Below are positions 49,767 through 58,132 of a stretch of DNA of 64,000 nt, one piece after another (position 1 is the first letter of the stretch; every line of letters starts with the position of its first letter). This DNA is from JAEUHO01 sp046350655. Its GTDB lineage: Bacteria > Planctomycetota > PLA2 > JAEUHO01. Both the position numbers and the translations under genes were made by a program. The stretch spans positions 372,001 through 436,000 of the forward strand of contig JAXMAB010000008.1 of assembly GCA_046350655.1 (NCBI GenBank), read 5' to 3'. The notes beneath the pieces are model-generated. The model was not told where the DNA came from. It worked only from the letters and a program-made list of their open reading frames with translations, and made no database searches.

Positions 49767-51092
49767 CTACGCGCGGACGACCCATCGACCGGTCGCCGCA
49801 TCGAAGGCGAGCCGGTCCTTCGTCGCCTCCCACCACGCTCGGAACGCGGCAGCGGCCCGCTCCATGAAGACCCCCTCGCTCTCGAGGTGCGGGCCCGTCT
49901 CGGCGCGGCGTCGGGCCTCCTCCTCCGGCATGTCGAAGACGGCCTTCCCGGCGATCTCGCTCAACTGCTCGGCCGCTCGCTCCCGCGCGTACGGCGCGAA
50001 CCCCTCCGGGCAGAGGCGGCCGGGCGCGGAGGCCGCGGCCAGCTCGTCCGGCGTCGACGGACGGCACGGGAAGGAGGTCCTCGCCTCGCTGACGATCCGG
50101 ACGAGGACGCCGACGCCCTTCACGCGGCCGAACTTCACGAGGGCGTCGGCGATCGCGGCGAGCTCCTCGGGCTCGCGCGACGTCGCGAGCCACGACTCGA
50201 GCCGCGGAGCGGAGTCCCGCGCGTCGAGCCAGCGGAAGAAGTCGGCGAGCTCGCGTCGGTGCTCCTGTGCGAGTTCGGGTCGCTCGTCGAGCGTCGCGCT
50301 CACGGACGAGAGCACGCGCGTCTTGTCGGGTGCGTCGGCGAGCGCACGCAGGATCGGGGACCCGAGTCGTCCCGCGGCGGCGGCCTCGAGCAGCGCATCC
50401 GTCGCCTCGTGGATGCCCTCCTTCTGCATGCTCCCCAGTGCCTCCGCGAGGGTCGCCTTGCCCGCCAGCACCACGTCGCGGATCGCCGGCACGTCTTCCT
50501 TCTCGGCGAGGAGCCCGACGGCCCAGCACTCGATGCTGCCGCCCGCGTGCTCCGAGGCGCGGATGCCCGCGAGGAGGGGCTCCAGCGCGTCGTGCCCGAG
50601 GAGCGCAATCTCCTCCGCACAACCGGTGCCGCACCGCGCCCGAGAGGCCTGGTCCACCAGCCGGCGCACTTCCGCTGCGGTCTCGTCGCGCGTCCGCTGC
50701 ACGCCGGCGAGCGGGTGGATCGCGTGGGCGAGCGCCAGGAGGCGGGCCGCGTGCGCGGGCGGCGCGGTCCGCGCCGCCACGACGAACGTGTACGCGTACA
50801 CCCTCCAACCCCGGGCGTACGCCTCTGCGCACGCCTTCAGCGCACGATCATCCAGTTCGGCGTGCCGCGCGAGCTCCTCGGCCGCGGCGCGCCCGTGTTC
50901 GGCGAGGAACTTGGCCGCCTTCGCGCGGACCGTGTCGTCGGACGACATCAGGTCCTGGATCGCCCGGGCGCGCGCGTCGGCGGCTTCGTCCGCCCGCGCC
51001 GCCGACGGGGCGAAGGCCGTGCTCCGCGGAGCGGCGATCGACACGGCCACGGCAAGCACCGTCAGCACGACGGCTCGGTGGGTGGACCTCAT
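49767..51092 (-). CDS. Secreted HEAT-repeat protein
   Basis: 441 aa. Signal peptide AVVLTVLAVAVSIAA, then helical repeats (DTVRAKAAKFLAEHGRAA, ALEPLLAGIRASEH, PAIRDVVLAGKATLAEAL). Contains a CGTGC pair and other scattered cysteines. Probably a periplasmic interaction protein. GGAG precedes the ATG at 8 nt. Confidence 0.7.
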   Translation of the reverse strand: MRSTHRAVVLTVLAVAVSIAAPRSTAFAPSAARADEAADARARAIQDLMSSDDTVRAKAAKFLAEHGRAAAEELARHAELDDRALKACAEAYARGWRVYAYTFVVAARTAPPAHAARLLALAHAIHPLAGVQRTRDETAAEVRRLVDQASRARCGTGCAEEIALLGHDALEPLLAGIRASEHAGGSIECWAVGLLAEKEDVPAIRDVVLAGKATLAEALGSMQKEGIHEATDALLEAAAAGRLGSPILRALADAPDKTRVLSSVSATLDERPELAQEHRRELADFFRWLDARDSAPRLESWLATSREPEELAAIADALVKFGRVKGVGVLVRIVSEARTSFPCRPSTPDELAAASAPGRLCPEGFAPYARERAAEQLSEIAGKAVFDMPEEEARRRAETGPHLESEGVFMERAAAAFRAWWEATKDRLAFDAATGRWVVRA

Positions 51093-51241
51093 CGCGCTGG
51101 CTCCACGGACTCGGCGTGCAGCCTACCGCCGAGGCCCGAGTCGGAGGGCGGTGACTTCTCCGGGGCTCCCCCAGACCACGCCACGTCACCCGAGCGCATG
51201 CGGTGCGGGGCCGGACCCGCGGCGGAACGGGCCTTGCGTCC

Positions 51242-51247
51242 TATGAT
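51242..51247 (+). promoter_or_regulatory. -10 box of the methyltransferase gene
   Basis: TATGAT at 51242-51247, a near-consensus -10, 37 nt before the proposed ATG at 51285. No good -35 seen. Confidence 0.4.
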
Positions 51248-51284
51248 CGGGCGGTTCGGGACGACCCGGGAGGCTCGGGACCGC

Positions 51285-52037
51285 ATGGACCGGTGGCGCT
51301 ACTACGACCTCACGCACGCGCGGCACGACGTCATGAACCCCATGACCCCCGCGCGGCTCGACGAGCTGGGCGACGCGCTGCGGCTCGAGCCGGCGCACCG
51401 CGTCCTCGACGTCGCGTGCGGGCACGCGGAGCTCCTGCTCCGATGGCACGCACGGTTCGGCGTCACCGGCGTCGGCCTCGACGCGTCGCCGTTCACGATC
51501 GCGCGCGCGCAACGGCGGGTGGAGGAGCGCGCGCCGGGCGCGGGCATCGAGCTCGTGCACGAGCGTGGGGAAGAGTTCGCGCCGAGCGAGCGGTTCGACG
51601 TCGCGTGCTGCGTCGGCGCGTCGTGGATCTGGGGCGGGCACGCGGGGACGCTGCGCGCGCTGACGGGGTTCGTGCGGCCGGGTGGGGCCGTCGTGACGGG
51701 CGAGGTCTACCGGAAGGAGCCGCCGCCGCCCGCGTACCTCGACTACCTGCGGGCCGACGAGCCCGAGACGCCCGAGGTCCACGATCTCGCGACGTGCCAC
51801 CGGCTCGCGCTCGACCAGGGGCTCTCGCTGGTGTGGTTCGCGGGCTCCACCGACGCGGAGTGGGACCGCTACGAGCTGCTGCAGTCCGCGGCGGTGGACG
51901 AGTTCGCGCGGACGCACCCGGACGACCCCGACCTCGAGGCGCTGGTGACCGAGCGGCGTCGGCACGACGCGGCCTACCTTGCGCACGGACGCCGTTGTCT
52001 CGGGTGGGCGCTCTGGGCGTTCCGCGTGCCGCGGTGA
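51285..52037 (+). CDS. SAM-dependent methyltransferase
   Basis: 250 aa class I methyltransferase: motif I VLDVACGHAELL, GVGLDASPFTIARA, then VACCVGASWIWGG. The substrate is unknown. ATG 51285 has GGGAGG 12-17 nt upstream; an earlier ATG (51243) lies inside the -10 box and is unlikely. Confidence 0.78.
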   Translation: MDRWRYYDLTHARHDVMNPMTPARLDELGDALRLEPAHRVLDVACGHAELLLRWHARFGVTGVGLDASPFTIARAQRRVEERAPGAGIELVHERGEEFAPSERFDVACCVGASWIWGGHAGTLRALTGFVRPGGAVVTGEVYRKEPPPPAYLDYLRADEPETPEVHDLATCHRLALDQGLSLVWFAGSTDAEWDRYELLQSAAVDEFARTHPDDPDLEALVTERRRHDAAYLAHGRRCLGWALWAFRVPR

Positions 52038-52066
52038 CGGGCGGTCCGAAGGCGACGGAGGTGACG

Positions 52067-52504
52067 GTGCGCACGACGTGGATTCGCGCGGTGCTGTCCC
52101 TGCTCGTGGCGGGCACGCTCGCCGGGTGCTGCCGCCGCTGCCCTCCGTGTTCACCGACGACGGTGGCGTCCGGCTTCGTGCCCGGGCATCGGGAGCTCCC
52201 GGACGCGACGCGGCAGGCGGTCGTCCGCCGTCTGCGCGTCGGGATGACGATCGACGAGGTCCGCGCGGTGCTCCGTCCGTTCGCGGACTCCGAACCCCAT
52301 GGGCTCGGAGGGCACGGGTGGGTCACGTTCGGCTTGCGTGAGGGCAGTCTGTTGCTCCACTTCGACTACGAGGGCGGCACCACGTCCTTCGGGGACGGTC
52401 CGGCTGAAGGGATGTCCACCGATCAGGTGCCGGCCTTCCTACGGAAGCCGATGGAGATGTGGCTGGCGCTCGGCGGTGACTTCGCGCCGGACGGGGCGAA
52501 ATGA
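52067..52504 (+). CDS. Small lipoprotein
   Basis: 145 aa. VLSLLVAGTLAGC is a lipoprotein signal with lipobox LAGC. The body (RVGMTIDEVRAVLRPF, GWVTFGLREGSLLLHFDYEGG) resembles small SmpA/BamE-like outer-membrane domains, where a conserved G-T/M-x-x-D/E-V turn starts the fold; this is a tentative likeness. GTG 52067 has GGAG 6 nt upstream. Coupled to the next gene by ATGA. Confidence 0.65.
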   Translation: MRTTWIRAVLSLLVAGTLAGCCRRCPPCSPTTVASGFVPGHRELPDATRQAVVRRLRVGMTIDEVRAVLRPFADSEPHGLGGHGWVTFGLREGSLLLHFDYEGGTTSFGDGPAEGMSTDQVPAFLRKPMEMWLALGGDFAPDGAK

Positions 52505-52947
52505 GGATTGTGGGGTTCCCGCGCCGGCACGGCTGCCGCGGTCGTCCCGCAGGACGAGGCGGCGGGGTGCCGCGCGCGCGGGCCGTCGTGGGCTCGGTGC
52601 TCCTCTCGACCCTGTGGCTCGCGGCGGCCTCGTGCGGCCGCGACGCCGGCCCGCCCGCGGGCGAGGCCCGCGCCCCGGAGGCGGATCGTCGTTGGATCTC
52701 GGTCTGCGTCCACGTCGATCCGGACCCGAGCGGGCGTCGCGTGCCGGATGCCCTGGCACGCGCGGGCATCCGTTGCTACGCGCAGGGTTCGCTGAACGTG
52801 GCGACGTGGTACGTCCCGATGGCCCGTCGAGCGCGTGCGGTCGAGGTGTTGCGTACGGATCCGACCACCGCGGATGCATGGGTCATGGACGAAGCCGACG
52901 CGACGATCGAGTTCATGGCGTTGCCGATCGAACTCCCGGAGAAGTAG
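52501..52947 (+). CDS. Lipoprotein-like hypothetical protein
   Basis: 148 aa, ATG overlapping the previous stop. An Arg-rich N-terminus is followed by VVGSVLLSTLWLAAASC (lipobox AASC), then a compact domain (WISVCVHVDPDPSGRRV, IRCYAQGSLNVATWYV). No family recognised. Its last 35 bases overlap the minus-strand gene at 52913. Confidence 0.6.
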   Translation: MRIVGFPRRHGCRGRPAGRGGGVPRARAVVGSVLLSTLWLAAASCGRDAGPPAGEARAPEADRRWISVCVHVDPDPSGRRVPDALARAGIRCYAQGSLNVATWYVPMARRARAVEVLRTDPTTADAWVMDEADATIEFMALPIELPEK

Positions 52948-53188
52948 CGCCCGACCGCGCGCGTACGGGGCGACGCGGCCAGGCCGCAACGAGGATCAGG
53001 ATCACCCCGACCCCGAGGCCGATCCGCGCGAGCGGAGACGGGAAGAGCACGTCTTGGTTCCACGCTTCGGAGCGCTCGGGTGGAACCTGTCCGAGGAGCG
53101 TCCACGCTTCGCGAACGTACCCGATCATCCCACGGCCCAACACGACCAGCACCCCGACGATCAGAAGTCGGAATCTCGCCTGACTCAC
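52913..53188 (-). CDS. Two-helix membrane protein coupled to paralogue B
   Basis: 91 aa from GTG 53188, which overlaps the stop of the 53185 gene (GTGA). Helices LLIVGVLVVLGRGMIGYV and IGLGVGVILILVAAW, the second followed by PRRPVRAR, echo the two-helix family next door. Function unknown. Confidence 0.6.
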   Translation of the reverse strand: MSQARFRLLIVGVLVVLGRGMIGYVREAWTLLGQVPPERSEAWNQDVLFPSPLARIGLGVGVILILVAAWPRRPVRARSGATSPGVRSATP

Positions 53189-53481
53189 GTGTTGCTGCTG
53201 CGCCGACGCGGCCACGCACCGACCGCGCCGAGGCCGACACCCGCGGCCGTCAGCGCCCCGCCGACGGGCGCGTCCCGGGGGCGCGGGTCGTGGGAGGGAG
53301 CATGGTCGGCGACCCGTACATCGCAATGTCCGTCGGAGCCGAGTTCTTGTGTGATCGTCTGCGTGCAGACGACCCACCACGGCGGCGTCCCCAGCCATCC
53401 GCCCGTCAGGCTGGCGGCGCCGTAGATCGCCATCACCGCACCGACGGCGAGGACCAGCAGCCGACGGATGCCGAGGCTCAT
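53185..53481 (-). CDS. Short two-helix membrane protein, paralogue B
   Basis: 98 aa: LLVLAVGAVMAIYGAASL followed by TGGWLGTPPWW, a polar loop with two cysteines, and a second helix ending VGLGAVGAW before PRRR. Same architecture and motif as the genes at 48009 and 55186. TACGTT is 6 nt before the ATG. Confidence 0.68.
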   Translation of the reverse strand: MSLGIRRLLVLAVGAVMAIYGAASLTGGWLGTPPWWVVCTQTITQELGSDGHCDVRVADHAPSHDPRPRDAPVGGALTAAGVGLGAVGAWPRRRSSNT

Positions 53482-53597
53482 GGGGGCAACGTACCCGAAC
53501 GACTCGCAGCGTGGAGCCGGCCCTGTACGCGGCGATCGCCATGTCGCGTCGCTCCGCCTCCAGGCGTCACACGACGTTCGGTCCTCGGCTTCCGCCG

Positions 53598-53879
53598 GGC
53601 CTCGCGTCCCTCGCGGCACTCCCCGCGGGCCCGGTCGAGCTCGATCTCGTGGTCCCGCGTCAGGGGATTCTGTCACCCTCGATCTCGCGGCGCCGCGTAG
53701 CGGCGTTCAGAGCGAGACCGGAGCAGTCACGGAGGGCGCGTCGTCGGCTCGGCCTCGCGTCCCTCGCGGCGATCCCCGCGGGCCCGGTCGAGCCCGATCT
53801 CGTGGTCCCGCGTCAGGGGATTCCGTCACCCTCGATCTCGCGGCGCCGCGTGAGGGCGTCCAGAGCGAGACCGGAACAG
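53598..53879. repeat. Two 129-nt direct repeats
   Basis: 53598-53726 and 53751-53879 align without gaps with few substitutions (both contain GTGGTCCCGCGTCAGGGGAT and TCACCCTCGATCTCGCGGCG). Offset 153. They sit immediately left of the tRNA fragment, outside the inferred mobile element. Confidence 0.75.
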
Positions 53880-53932
53880 CCCGCGGAGCAACATCCAGCC
53901 TGCTGCGGCCGCCTTGCGGCCGCATCCCAAGG

Positions 53933-53983
53933 CTGGTGGGCGCAGAGGGACTCGAACCCCGACCTCGTGCGTGTGAAGCACGA
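53933..53983 (-). other. 3' half of tRNA-Val(CAC), probable attachment site
   Basis: On the minus strand: anticodon stem-loop CGTGC-TTCACAC-GCACG (anticodon CAC), T-loop TTCGAGT, acceptor strand TGCGCCC, A and CCA ending at 53933. The matching 5' half (GGGCGCA acceptor and D-arm) is absent, and the T-stem has a C-C mismatch. This is what a displaced tRNA 3' end looks like at the distal end of an integrated element. Confidence 0.75.
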
Positions 53984-54274
53984 CGGCCTCGCGCATAACC
54001 CGAGTGACGGTAACGAGTTGCGGGAACCCGACCCCGCTGCTTGCCCGTCTGCTTGCCCGTTGCCCCCTCGGAACCGTCCCCGGCCGACCCCGCGGCCCTC
54101 GCCCGGGCGCTGCTCGCGGCGGCGGCGACCGCGGCTGACCCGCGTCCGCTCATCGAGGCGGCGTCGGCGCTGCTCGCGTCGGCCGCGTCCACCCCCGCGA
54201 CCCCGCCGCGCCGCGTCGGGGGTGCGTTGGGTCGCCCCGACCTCTGCGGCGCGTCCTGGGGCCGTGCTCGCGGT

Positions 54275-54565
54275 CTACGGGGCATCCTCGGGCGCGGATC
54301 CAGACCGCCGCGACCCTGCCCCGGCCGCCGCAGCAACCAGGGTGACGAACCCCCAGCACAGCCACGCCGCACACCCGGCGAGCAACCAGCGCCATGCGAC
54401 CGAGTAGAGCCGCAGGAACCCGCGCGAGACGTCCGCCGGAAAGCCGAAGATCGGGCAGACGCCGAAGAAGTAGATCAGGACCGTGACCGGGACGGTGAAG
54501 AGTCCGGGCCGCATTCCTCGGACGTGCCGCCACCGTTCCCGAACTGACCCGTGCGGGGTGTCCAT
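54275..54565 (-). CDS. Two-helix membrane hypothetical protein
   Basis: 96 aa. Helices LFTVPVTVLIYFFGVCPIFG and WLLAGCAAWLCWGFVTLVAA with a short loop between and a charged tail. TATCGT is 6 nt before the ATG, so leaderless expression is likely. No family recognised; first gene inside the inferred element. Confidence 0.55.
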   Translation of the reverse strand: MDTPHGSVRERWRHVRGMRPGLFTVPVTVLIYFFGVCPIFGFPADVSRGFLRLYSVAWRWLLAGCAAWLCWGFVTLVAAAAGAGSRRSGSAPEDAP

Positions 54566-54754
54566 GTCCGGACGATACCAGCCGCGCGTGGCGCGACGAC
54601 CGGCAAGGCCACGCGAGGGGAGGGGGGACTAGCCGTTCGACAGATTTTTCGGGTTCGTGTTTTTCACCCGGGGCGCCCTACACCCGTGCGCGTCCGACCC
54701 GTCCTGGGGCCACGGGCGCGGCCTATCGGGCAGCGGCCGAGCGCGGTCTGTGGC

Positions 54755-55189
54755 CTATCGACAGTTGCGCGACGCGCGCCGTTGCCGGTCCTCTTTCCGC
54801 ACGGCACGCAGAAACGAAATGTACTCCTTCGGCGTCTCGAACAGCCGCCCGGGTCCGCAGGGAGAATCGACGTCGTCCAACCCGTCCACGACCGCCAGTA
54901 ACTCCTCGTCGGTCATGTGGTCCCACTCGTCGTCCTCGTCGGGGGGCCCCTGCGACCCTCGAAGCGGCGGCGGCATCTGGCGCGGCGCCGATGGCGGCGA
55001 ACTCCCGCTCGTGGCGGCGTTCAACCGATCCAGTTCCATGGGAGCCGCCACCTGCGCTGTTGGCGTGGCGACACTCGCCGCCTCAGTCGTCGGCGCTGGC
55101 CTGGACGGCACGACGATGGCGGCGGCGGCGCCATACCCGATGACGAGGGTAGCCAGCGTCCCGAAGGGCCAGCCGATGCGGACCCTCAC
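54755..55189 (-). CDS. Membrane-anchored protein coupled to paralogue C
   Basis: 144 aa from GTG 55189, overlapping the stop of the 55186 gene (GTGA). One N-terminal helix (TLATLVIGYGAAAAIVV), a Pro/Ala-rich linker, then an acidic segment (DDEWDHMTDEELLAVVDGL) and a basic tail. Function unknown; the coupled pairing mirrors 53185/52913. Confidence 0.55.
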   Translation of the reverse strand: MRVRIGWPFGTLATLVIGYGAAAAIVVPSRPAPTTEAASVATPTAQVAAPMELDRLNAATSGSSPPSAPRQMPPPLRGSQGPPDEDDEWDHMTDEELLAVVDGLDDVDSPCGPGRLFETPKEYISFLRAVRKEDRQRRASRNCR

Positions 55190-55503
55190 GACGCCGCCCC
55201 CGTCCGCCGCCGGGGCCACGCGCCGACCGCGACGAGGGCGAGGCCCGCCGCCGCGACTGCGCCAGCGACTCCGAGCCGGTTCTGCGCCGGTTGGTTGTCC
55301 AACTCCTCGTCACCGGGAAGGGGGGGCGGTTCGACGCCGAAGTCGCTCCCTGGCGACAGGTACACGGAGACGACCGCCTCGCCGACGGGGGCTACCGAAA
55401 CCCACGGCGGCGTCCCGAGCCACCCGCCCGTTAGGCTGGCGACCCCGTAGACCGCCATCGCGGCCCCCAGGACGACGAGACCGATGCGGACGGCGCGGCG
55501 CAT
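55186..55503 (-). CDS. Short two-helix membrane protein, paralogue C
   Basis: 105 aa: VRIGLVVLGAAMAVYGVASL, then TGGWLGTPPW, a loop with EPPPLPGDEE, and a second helix GVAGAVAAAGLALVAVGAW followed by PRRR. The TGGWLGTPPW motif is identical in the gene at 53185, which lies outside the element. TACGCT is 6 nt before the ATG. Confidence 0.68.
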   Translation of the reverse strand: MRRAVRIGLVVLGAAMAVYGVASLTGGWLGTPPWVSVAPVGEAVVSVYLSPGSDFGVEPPPLPGDEELDNQPAQNRLGVAGAVAAAGLALVAVGAWPRRRTGAAS

Positions 55504-55661
55504 GGGGACAGCGTACCCGGCGGGGCGATGGCTCGACGGTCCGTGAGTCGTTGGCGACGGCGGCCGCGTGCCGCTCCGGCCCTGGACGCGCGAGGCCGGG
55601 TCGGTCCGTGGGGTGGGTGTCCGGCTTTGACGGGGGGCAGGGGGGGATACCACCCCGTGAA

Positions 55662-55693
55662 AGGGGGTCCCCGTTCCAAGAGTGGGACCCCCT
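55662..55693. repeat. 10-bp inverted repeat upstream of 55791
   Basis: AGGGGGTCCC (55662-55671) and GGGACCCCCT (55684-55693), loop of 12. It lies in the promoter region between divergent genes and could be an operator or a terminator; no further evidence. The rest of 55504-55790 shows a possible TAGGTT -10 near 55757. Confidence 0.45.
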
Positions 55694-55790
55694 CTCAACC
55701 GATTCCGCCGAAAACCTTGCGGGCTACCCGTTGCACTCCGACCCGTCGCCGGTGTAGGTTCCCGCGACTGGTGGATAGGAGACTGGACCG

Positions 55791-56546
55791 ATGGCTGACG
55801 TTCCCCCGAACAACTCCGCCGCGCGGCGACTGTTGAACGTGCTCAAGGTCGCCGAGGGTTGTCAGCCGAACATGGCCGCGCATAAGGCATGGGCCGCGGC
55901 GTTCAACTTACCGGAAGGAGACTTGCGATCGATCTACCGCAGTCTCGCGCAGCTGTCCGATCTCGCCGTGGAGGTGCGTGACGCGGTAAAGGCGCAGCCG
56001 ATTGATCAGGACCTACATCTGCGCTGGGTGCCGTTCGTGGAAGGCGCGTTGGCATCGGCGAATCTAACGCAGGGGTGGGAGTCGGTGAAGGTCAGACTCT
56101 CGCCGACGAACCTGACAAGCCTCGAGTTCGTTGCGCACTTCGATCGACTGCCCGCCGTCGAGCCGCTGCTCCCGGCGGAGGTCTTGAAGGAACTGCTGGC
56201 GGAGACGCGCCGACTGTTCGAGGTGGTTGAGCGCGATGTCGAGGATGAGGGATTGCGCCGCGACATCCTGCGGCGATTGCGGGGTATCGAGAAGTCGATC
56301 ATTGATTACCGGATCACCGGCGCCCGTGGCATGACGTCTGCGGCGATCGAGGCGACGGGCGAAGCGGCGTACGCATGGGTGCAGGTCGGCGGCACGGTCG
56401 GGCGCGCGGCGCTGCGGGGAGTCGTGACGTTGGCCGCCCGGATCTGCTGGAAGGTCACGCTCAAGGCGCCGCTCTTGCCGCCTGGGATGGAGATCGAGTT
56501 GGGCGCGGGGGGCGACGGAGCGCCGGTCGCTCCGCAGGTGAAGTGA
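55791..56546 (+). CDS. Hypothetical protein of the mobile element
   Basis: 251 aa, mostly helical, with charged helices (PAEVLKELLAETRRLFEVVERDV, RRDILRRLRGIEKS) and a weakly hydrophobic stretch (VGRAALRGVVTLAARICWKV) near the C-terminus that could be a membrane segment. AGGAG precedes the ATG. Base use is less GC-biased than in the chromosomal genes. No family recognised. It is convergent with the minus-strand operon at 56550-57771. Confidence 0.65.
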   Translation: MADVPPNNSAARRLLNVLKVAEGCQPNMAAHKAWAAAFNLPEGDLRSIYRSLAQLSDLAVEVRDAVKAQPIDQDLHLRWVPFVEGALASANLTQGWESVKVRLSPTNLTSLEFVAHFDRLPAVEPLLPAEVLKELLAETRRLFEVVERDVEDEGLRRDILRRLRGIEKSIIDYRITGARGMTSAAIEATGEAAYAWVQVGGTVGRAALRGVVTLAARICWKVTLKAPLLPPGMEIELGAGGDGAPVAPQVK

Positions 56547-56549
56547 CGT

Positions 56550-57146
56550 TTACAGTCCGTTGACGGCGCTCTCGCCGATCTTGGCGCGCTCATCTGCGTG
56601 GATGTCGTCCGTTCCGATTTGCAGGAAGTACGTCGCGAAGCGCGCACAAAGATGGTCGGCGTACCGCGGGGAGATTGTCGCGATGTAGTCCCCACACTCC
56701 GGCCTCACTGCAAGAGGGGTCGTGTAGGCGTGCGTTAGCAGTGCAACGTGGTGCGGGGACACCGGATCGTCGGGATCCAGCCAAGGAAGGAGGTGGAGGA
56801 ACGCAAGATTCGCATTGCATAGATCCTCGCACCAGTTGCGGAGCTTCTTCTTGGCGTCGGCGTTTGCGCTCGCGACCCGCCGTCCGTCAGCCGCGTAGGT
56901 GAAGCCGGGCTTCCCCAGCGTCCGCGCGTGCATTCCGAGGGCATCGGCGAGCGGGACCACTGCACAAACCACGACGTTCGCGATCTTTCCCTGCGCGATA
57001 GGGCAGGCCGGCGTCACGACGACGCCCGGCAGAGGGTCGGTGCCCGCGCGAAACAACCCCGAGTAGATATCTCCGCGGCGCAAACGCGGAGCCTCGCCCT
57101 GCGGCGGAGTCAGTGCGTAAAGCGTTTCGGCCGTGAGGTGCGCCAA
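56550..57146 (-). CDS. Hypothetical protein, third gene of a three-gene operon
   Basis: 198 aa. The N-terminal part (RLRRGDIYSG, PGVVVTPACPIAQGKIANVVV) has the look of the SH3-like beta-barrel of PemK/MazF-type or related element-borne proteins; the likeness is short and may be chance. The rest contains WCEDLCNANLAFLHLLPWLD and a Cys-containing C-terminal helix. No catalytic motif I can name. Follows the 57159 gene by 12 bases. Confidence 0.6.
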   Translation of the reverse strand: MAHLTAETLYALTPPQGEAPRLRRGDIYSGLFRAGTDPLPGVVVTPACPIAQGKIANVVVCAVVPLADALGMHARTLGKPGFTYAADGRRVASANADAKKKLRNWCEDLCNANLAFLHLLPWLDPDDPVSPHHVALLTHAYTTPLAVRPECGDYIATISPRYADHLCARFATYFLQIGTDDIHADERAKIGESAVNGL

Positions 57147-57158
57147 GGAAACCTACGG

Positions 57159-57422
57159 TCACTCGCCGGCGAAGATGTCGCCCGCATCTGCGAGCAGGCG
57201 CGCCACTGCGGCCCCGTTGTACGACGCGCGGAGGGACCGGCGACGCGCGGGTGACGCGCAAGTGTTGCCTGTTGCCGTCGGAGCGACGGACGCGCTTGCG
57301 TAGGAGACGACAGACATCTGACCGCTCGCGGTCGGAAGGGTCGTCAGCGGAACCGAGTTCGTGCGCGATCCGCCAGTGGCGGCCGGGTCCGTCGGAGCCG
57401 GGGTGGGGCTATCCGGGGTCAT
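57159..57422 (-). CDS. Hypothetical protein, second gene of a three-gene operon
   Basis: 87 aa. The N-terminus is Pro/Thr/Ser-rich and disordered-looking (TPDSPTPAPTDPAATGG); the C-terminus is a short helix (GAAVARLLADAGDIFAGE). The ATG at 57422 overlaps the 57409 gene by 14 bases in another frame. Support is positional; the sequence alone is not diagnostic. Confidence 0.45.
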   Translation of the reverse strand: MTPDSPTPAPTDPAATGGSRTNSVPLTTLPTASGQMSVVSYASASVAPTATGNTCASPARRRSLRASYNGAAVARLLADAGDIFAGE

Positions 57423-57771
57423 TGGACATCTCCAGTTTCACGCCCGGCACGCGGGAAGCCAGCCAGACGAGGATATCGCGGGCGGCGTCCGGCCGGAGGA
57501 CGAGCGTCGCAACTACGGATCTCTGGACGCCTGCGAACTTCGCGGTGTCGGGGATTTGGAACTTCCCATCCAAGGCAACAAGTTGCAGTGGCGCGGGGAG
57601 AATCGCCGACTGCGCCCATAGGTGCAGTGCGAGGTCTCCAAACGCCGTGGGTCCGCCATATGCGCCGTGAACCGGCACGGTGACGTGACCCGGGGCGAGC
57701 ACGTACTCAAAGCGGTACTCGTCGAGGATCTGCGCCTTCTGCGGCGGTGCGTCGGGGGGAGTCTCGGGCAT
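57409..57771 (-). CDS. Hypothetical protein, first gene of a three-gene operon
   Basis: 120 aa. Pattern VPVHGAYGGPTAFGDLALHLWAQ, SVVATLVLRPDAARDIL and WLASRVPG is reminiscent of small DUF3467-like beta/alpha proteins (strand-rich start, then a P-x-x-A-x-x-I/L helix), but I would not rely on it. AAGGAA precedes the ATG. Start of the minus-strand operon. Confidence 0.6.
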   Translation of the reverse strand: MPETPPDAPPQKAQILDEYRFEYVLAPGHVTVPVHGAYGGPTAFGDLALHLWAQSAILPAPLQLVALDGKFQIPDTAKFAGVQRSVVATLVLRPDAARDILVWLASRVPGVKLEMSNDPG

Positions 57772-57936
57772 GGCAGTTCCTTGGGGTGGTGGACGTTAGC
57801 ACGAGGTCGCGGGCCGGTGAATCCGTGTGCCCGTCCGTCGCTGTTGGTCGACTCGCGCAGGAAGTTAGGACTCCGAACTAATCGCACGATACGTGCGACA
57901 ATCGGACCGTCCTGCGCGTTCTACGCAAGGTGGCCC

Positions 57937-58035
57937 ATGCCCGACGAGGTCCCGTCCTTCGATGACTTCGAGCGCCTGTACGGGGACCCGGCGCACCCCG
58001 CGACGGATCCACGCAAGGGAGCGGCGGTCTCGTAG
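57937..58035 (+). CDS. Possible 32-aa small protein
   Basis: ATG after AAGGTGG; product MPDEVPSFDDFERLYGDPAH and a short tail. Good ribosome-binding site and an acidic start, but too short to judge by composition. The sequence 57772-57936 upstream holds no gene. Confidence 0.35.
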   Translation: MPDEVPSFDDFERLYGDPAHPATDPRKGAAVS

Positions 58036-58132
58036 GGTCGCGCTAGTGCCGCGGAAACCCCTGGCCCGCGAGGCGTCGGTCGGTTGTGACGCGAGTGGCG
58101 GGATTCGACCTTCGCGGTGATAGAGTGGGCGG

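Larger units (their letters stand above)
53482..54274. other. Intergenic region with direct repeats and tRNA fragment
   Basis: 793 bases. It holds two 129-nt direct repeats (53598-53726, 53751-53879) and the 3' half of a tRNA-Val gene (53933-53983). Open frames crossing it are not supported; one at 54041 (TTG start, Ala-rich) is the least bad but has no ribosome-binding site. Confidence 0.5.

Noticed and set aside
53511..54407. Plus-strand frame containing WAQRDSNPD
   Set aside because: Antisense translation of the tRNA-Val 3' fragment; same artefact as in other tRNA loci.
54041..54547. Plus-strand Ala-rich frame next to the tRNA fragment
   Set aside because: TTG start without a ribosome-binding site, antisense to a supported membrane gene, and no family features; kept only as a weak possibility.
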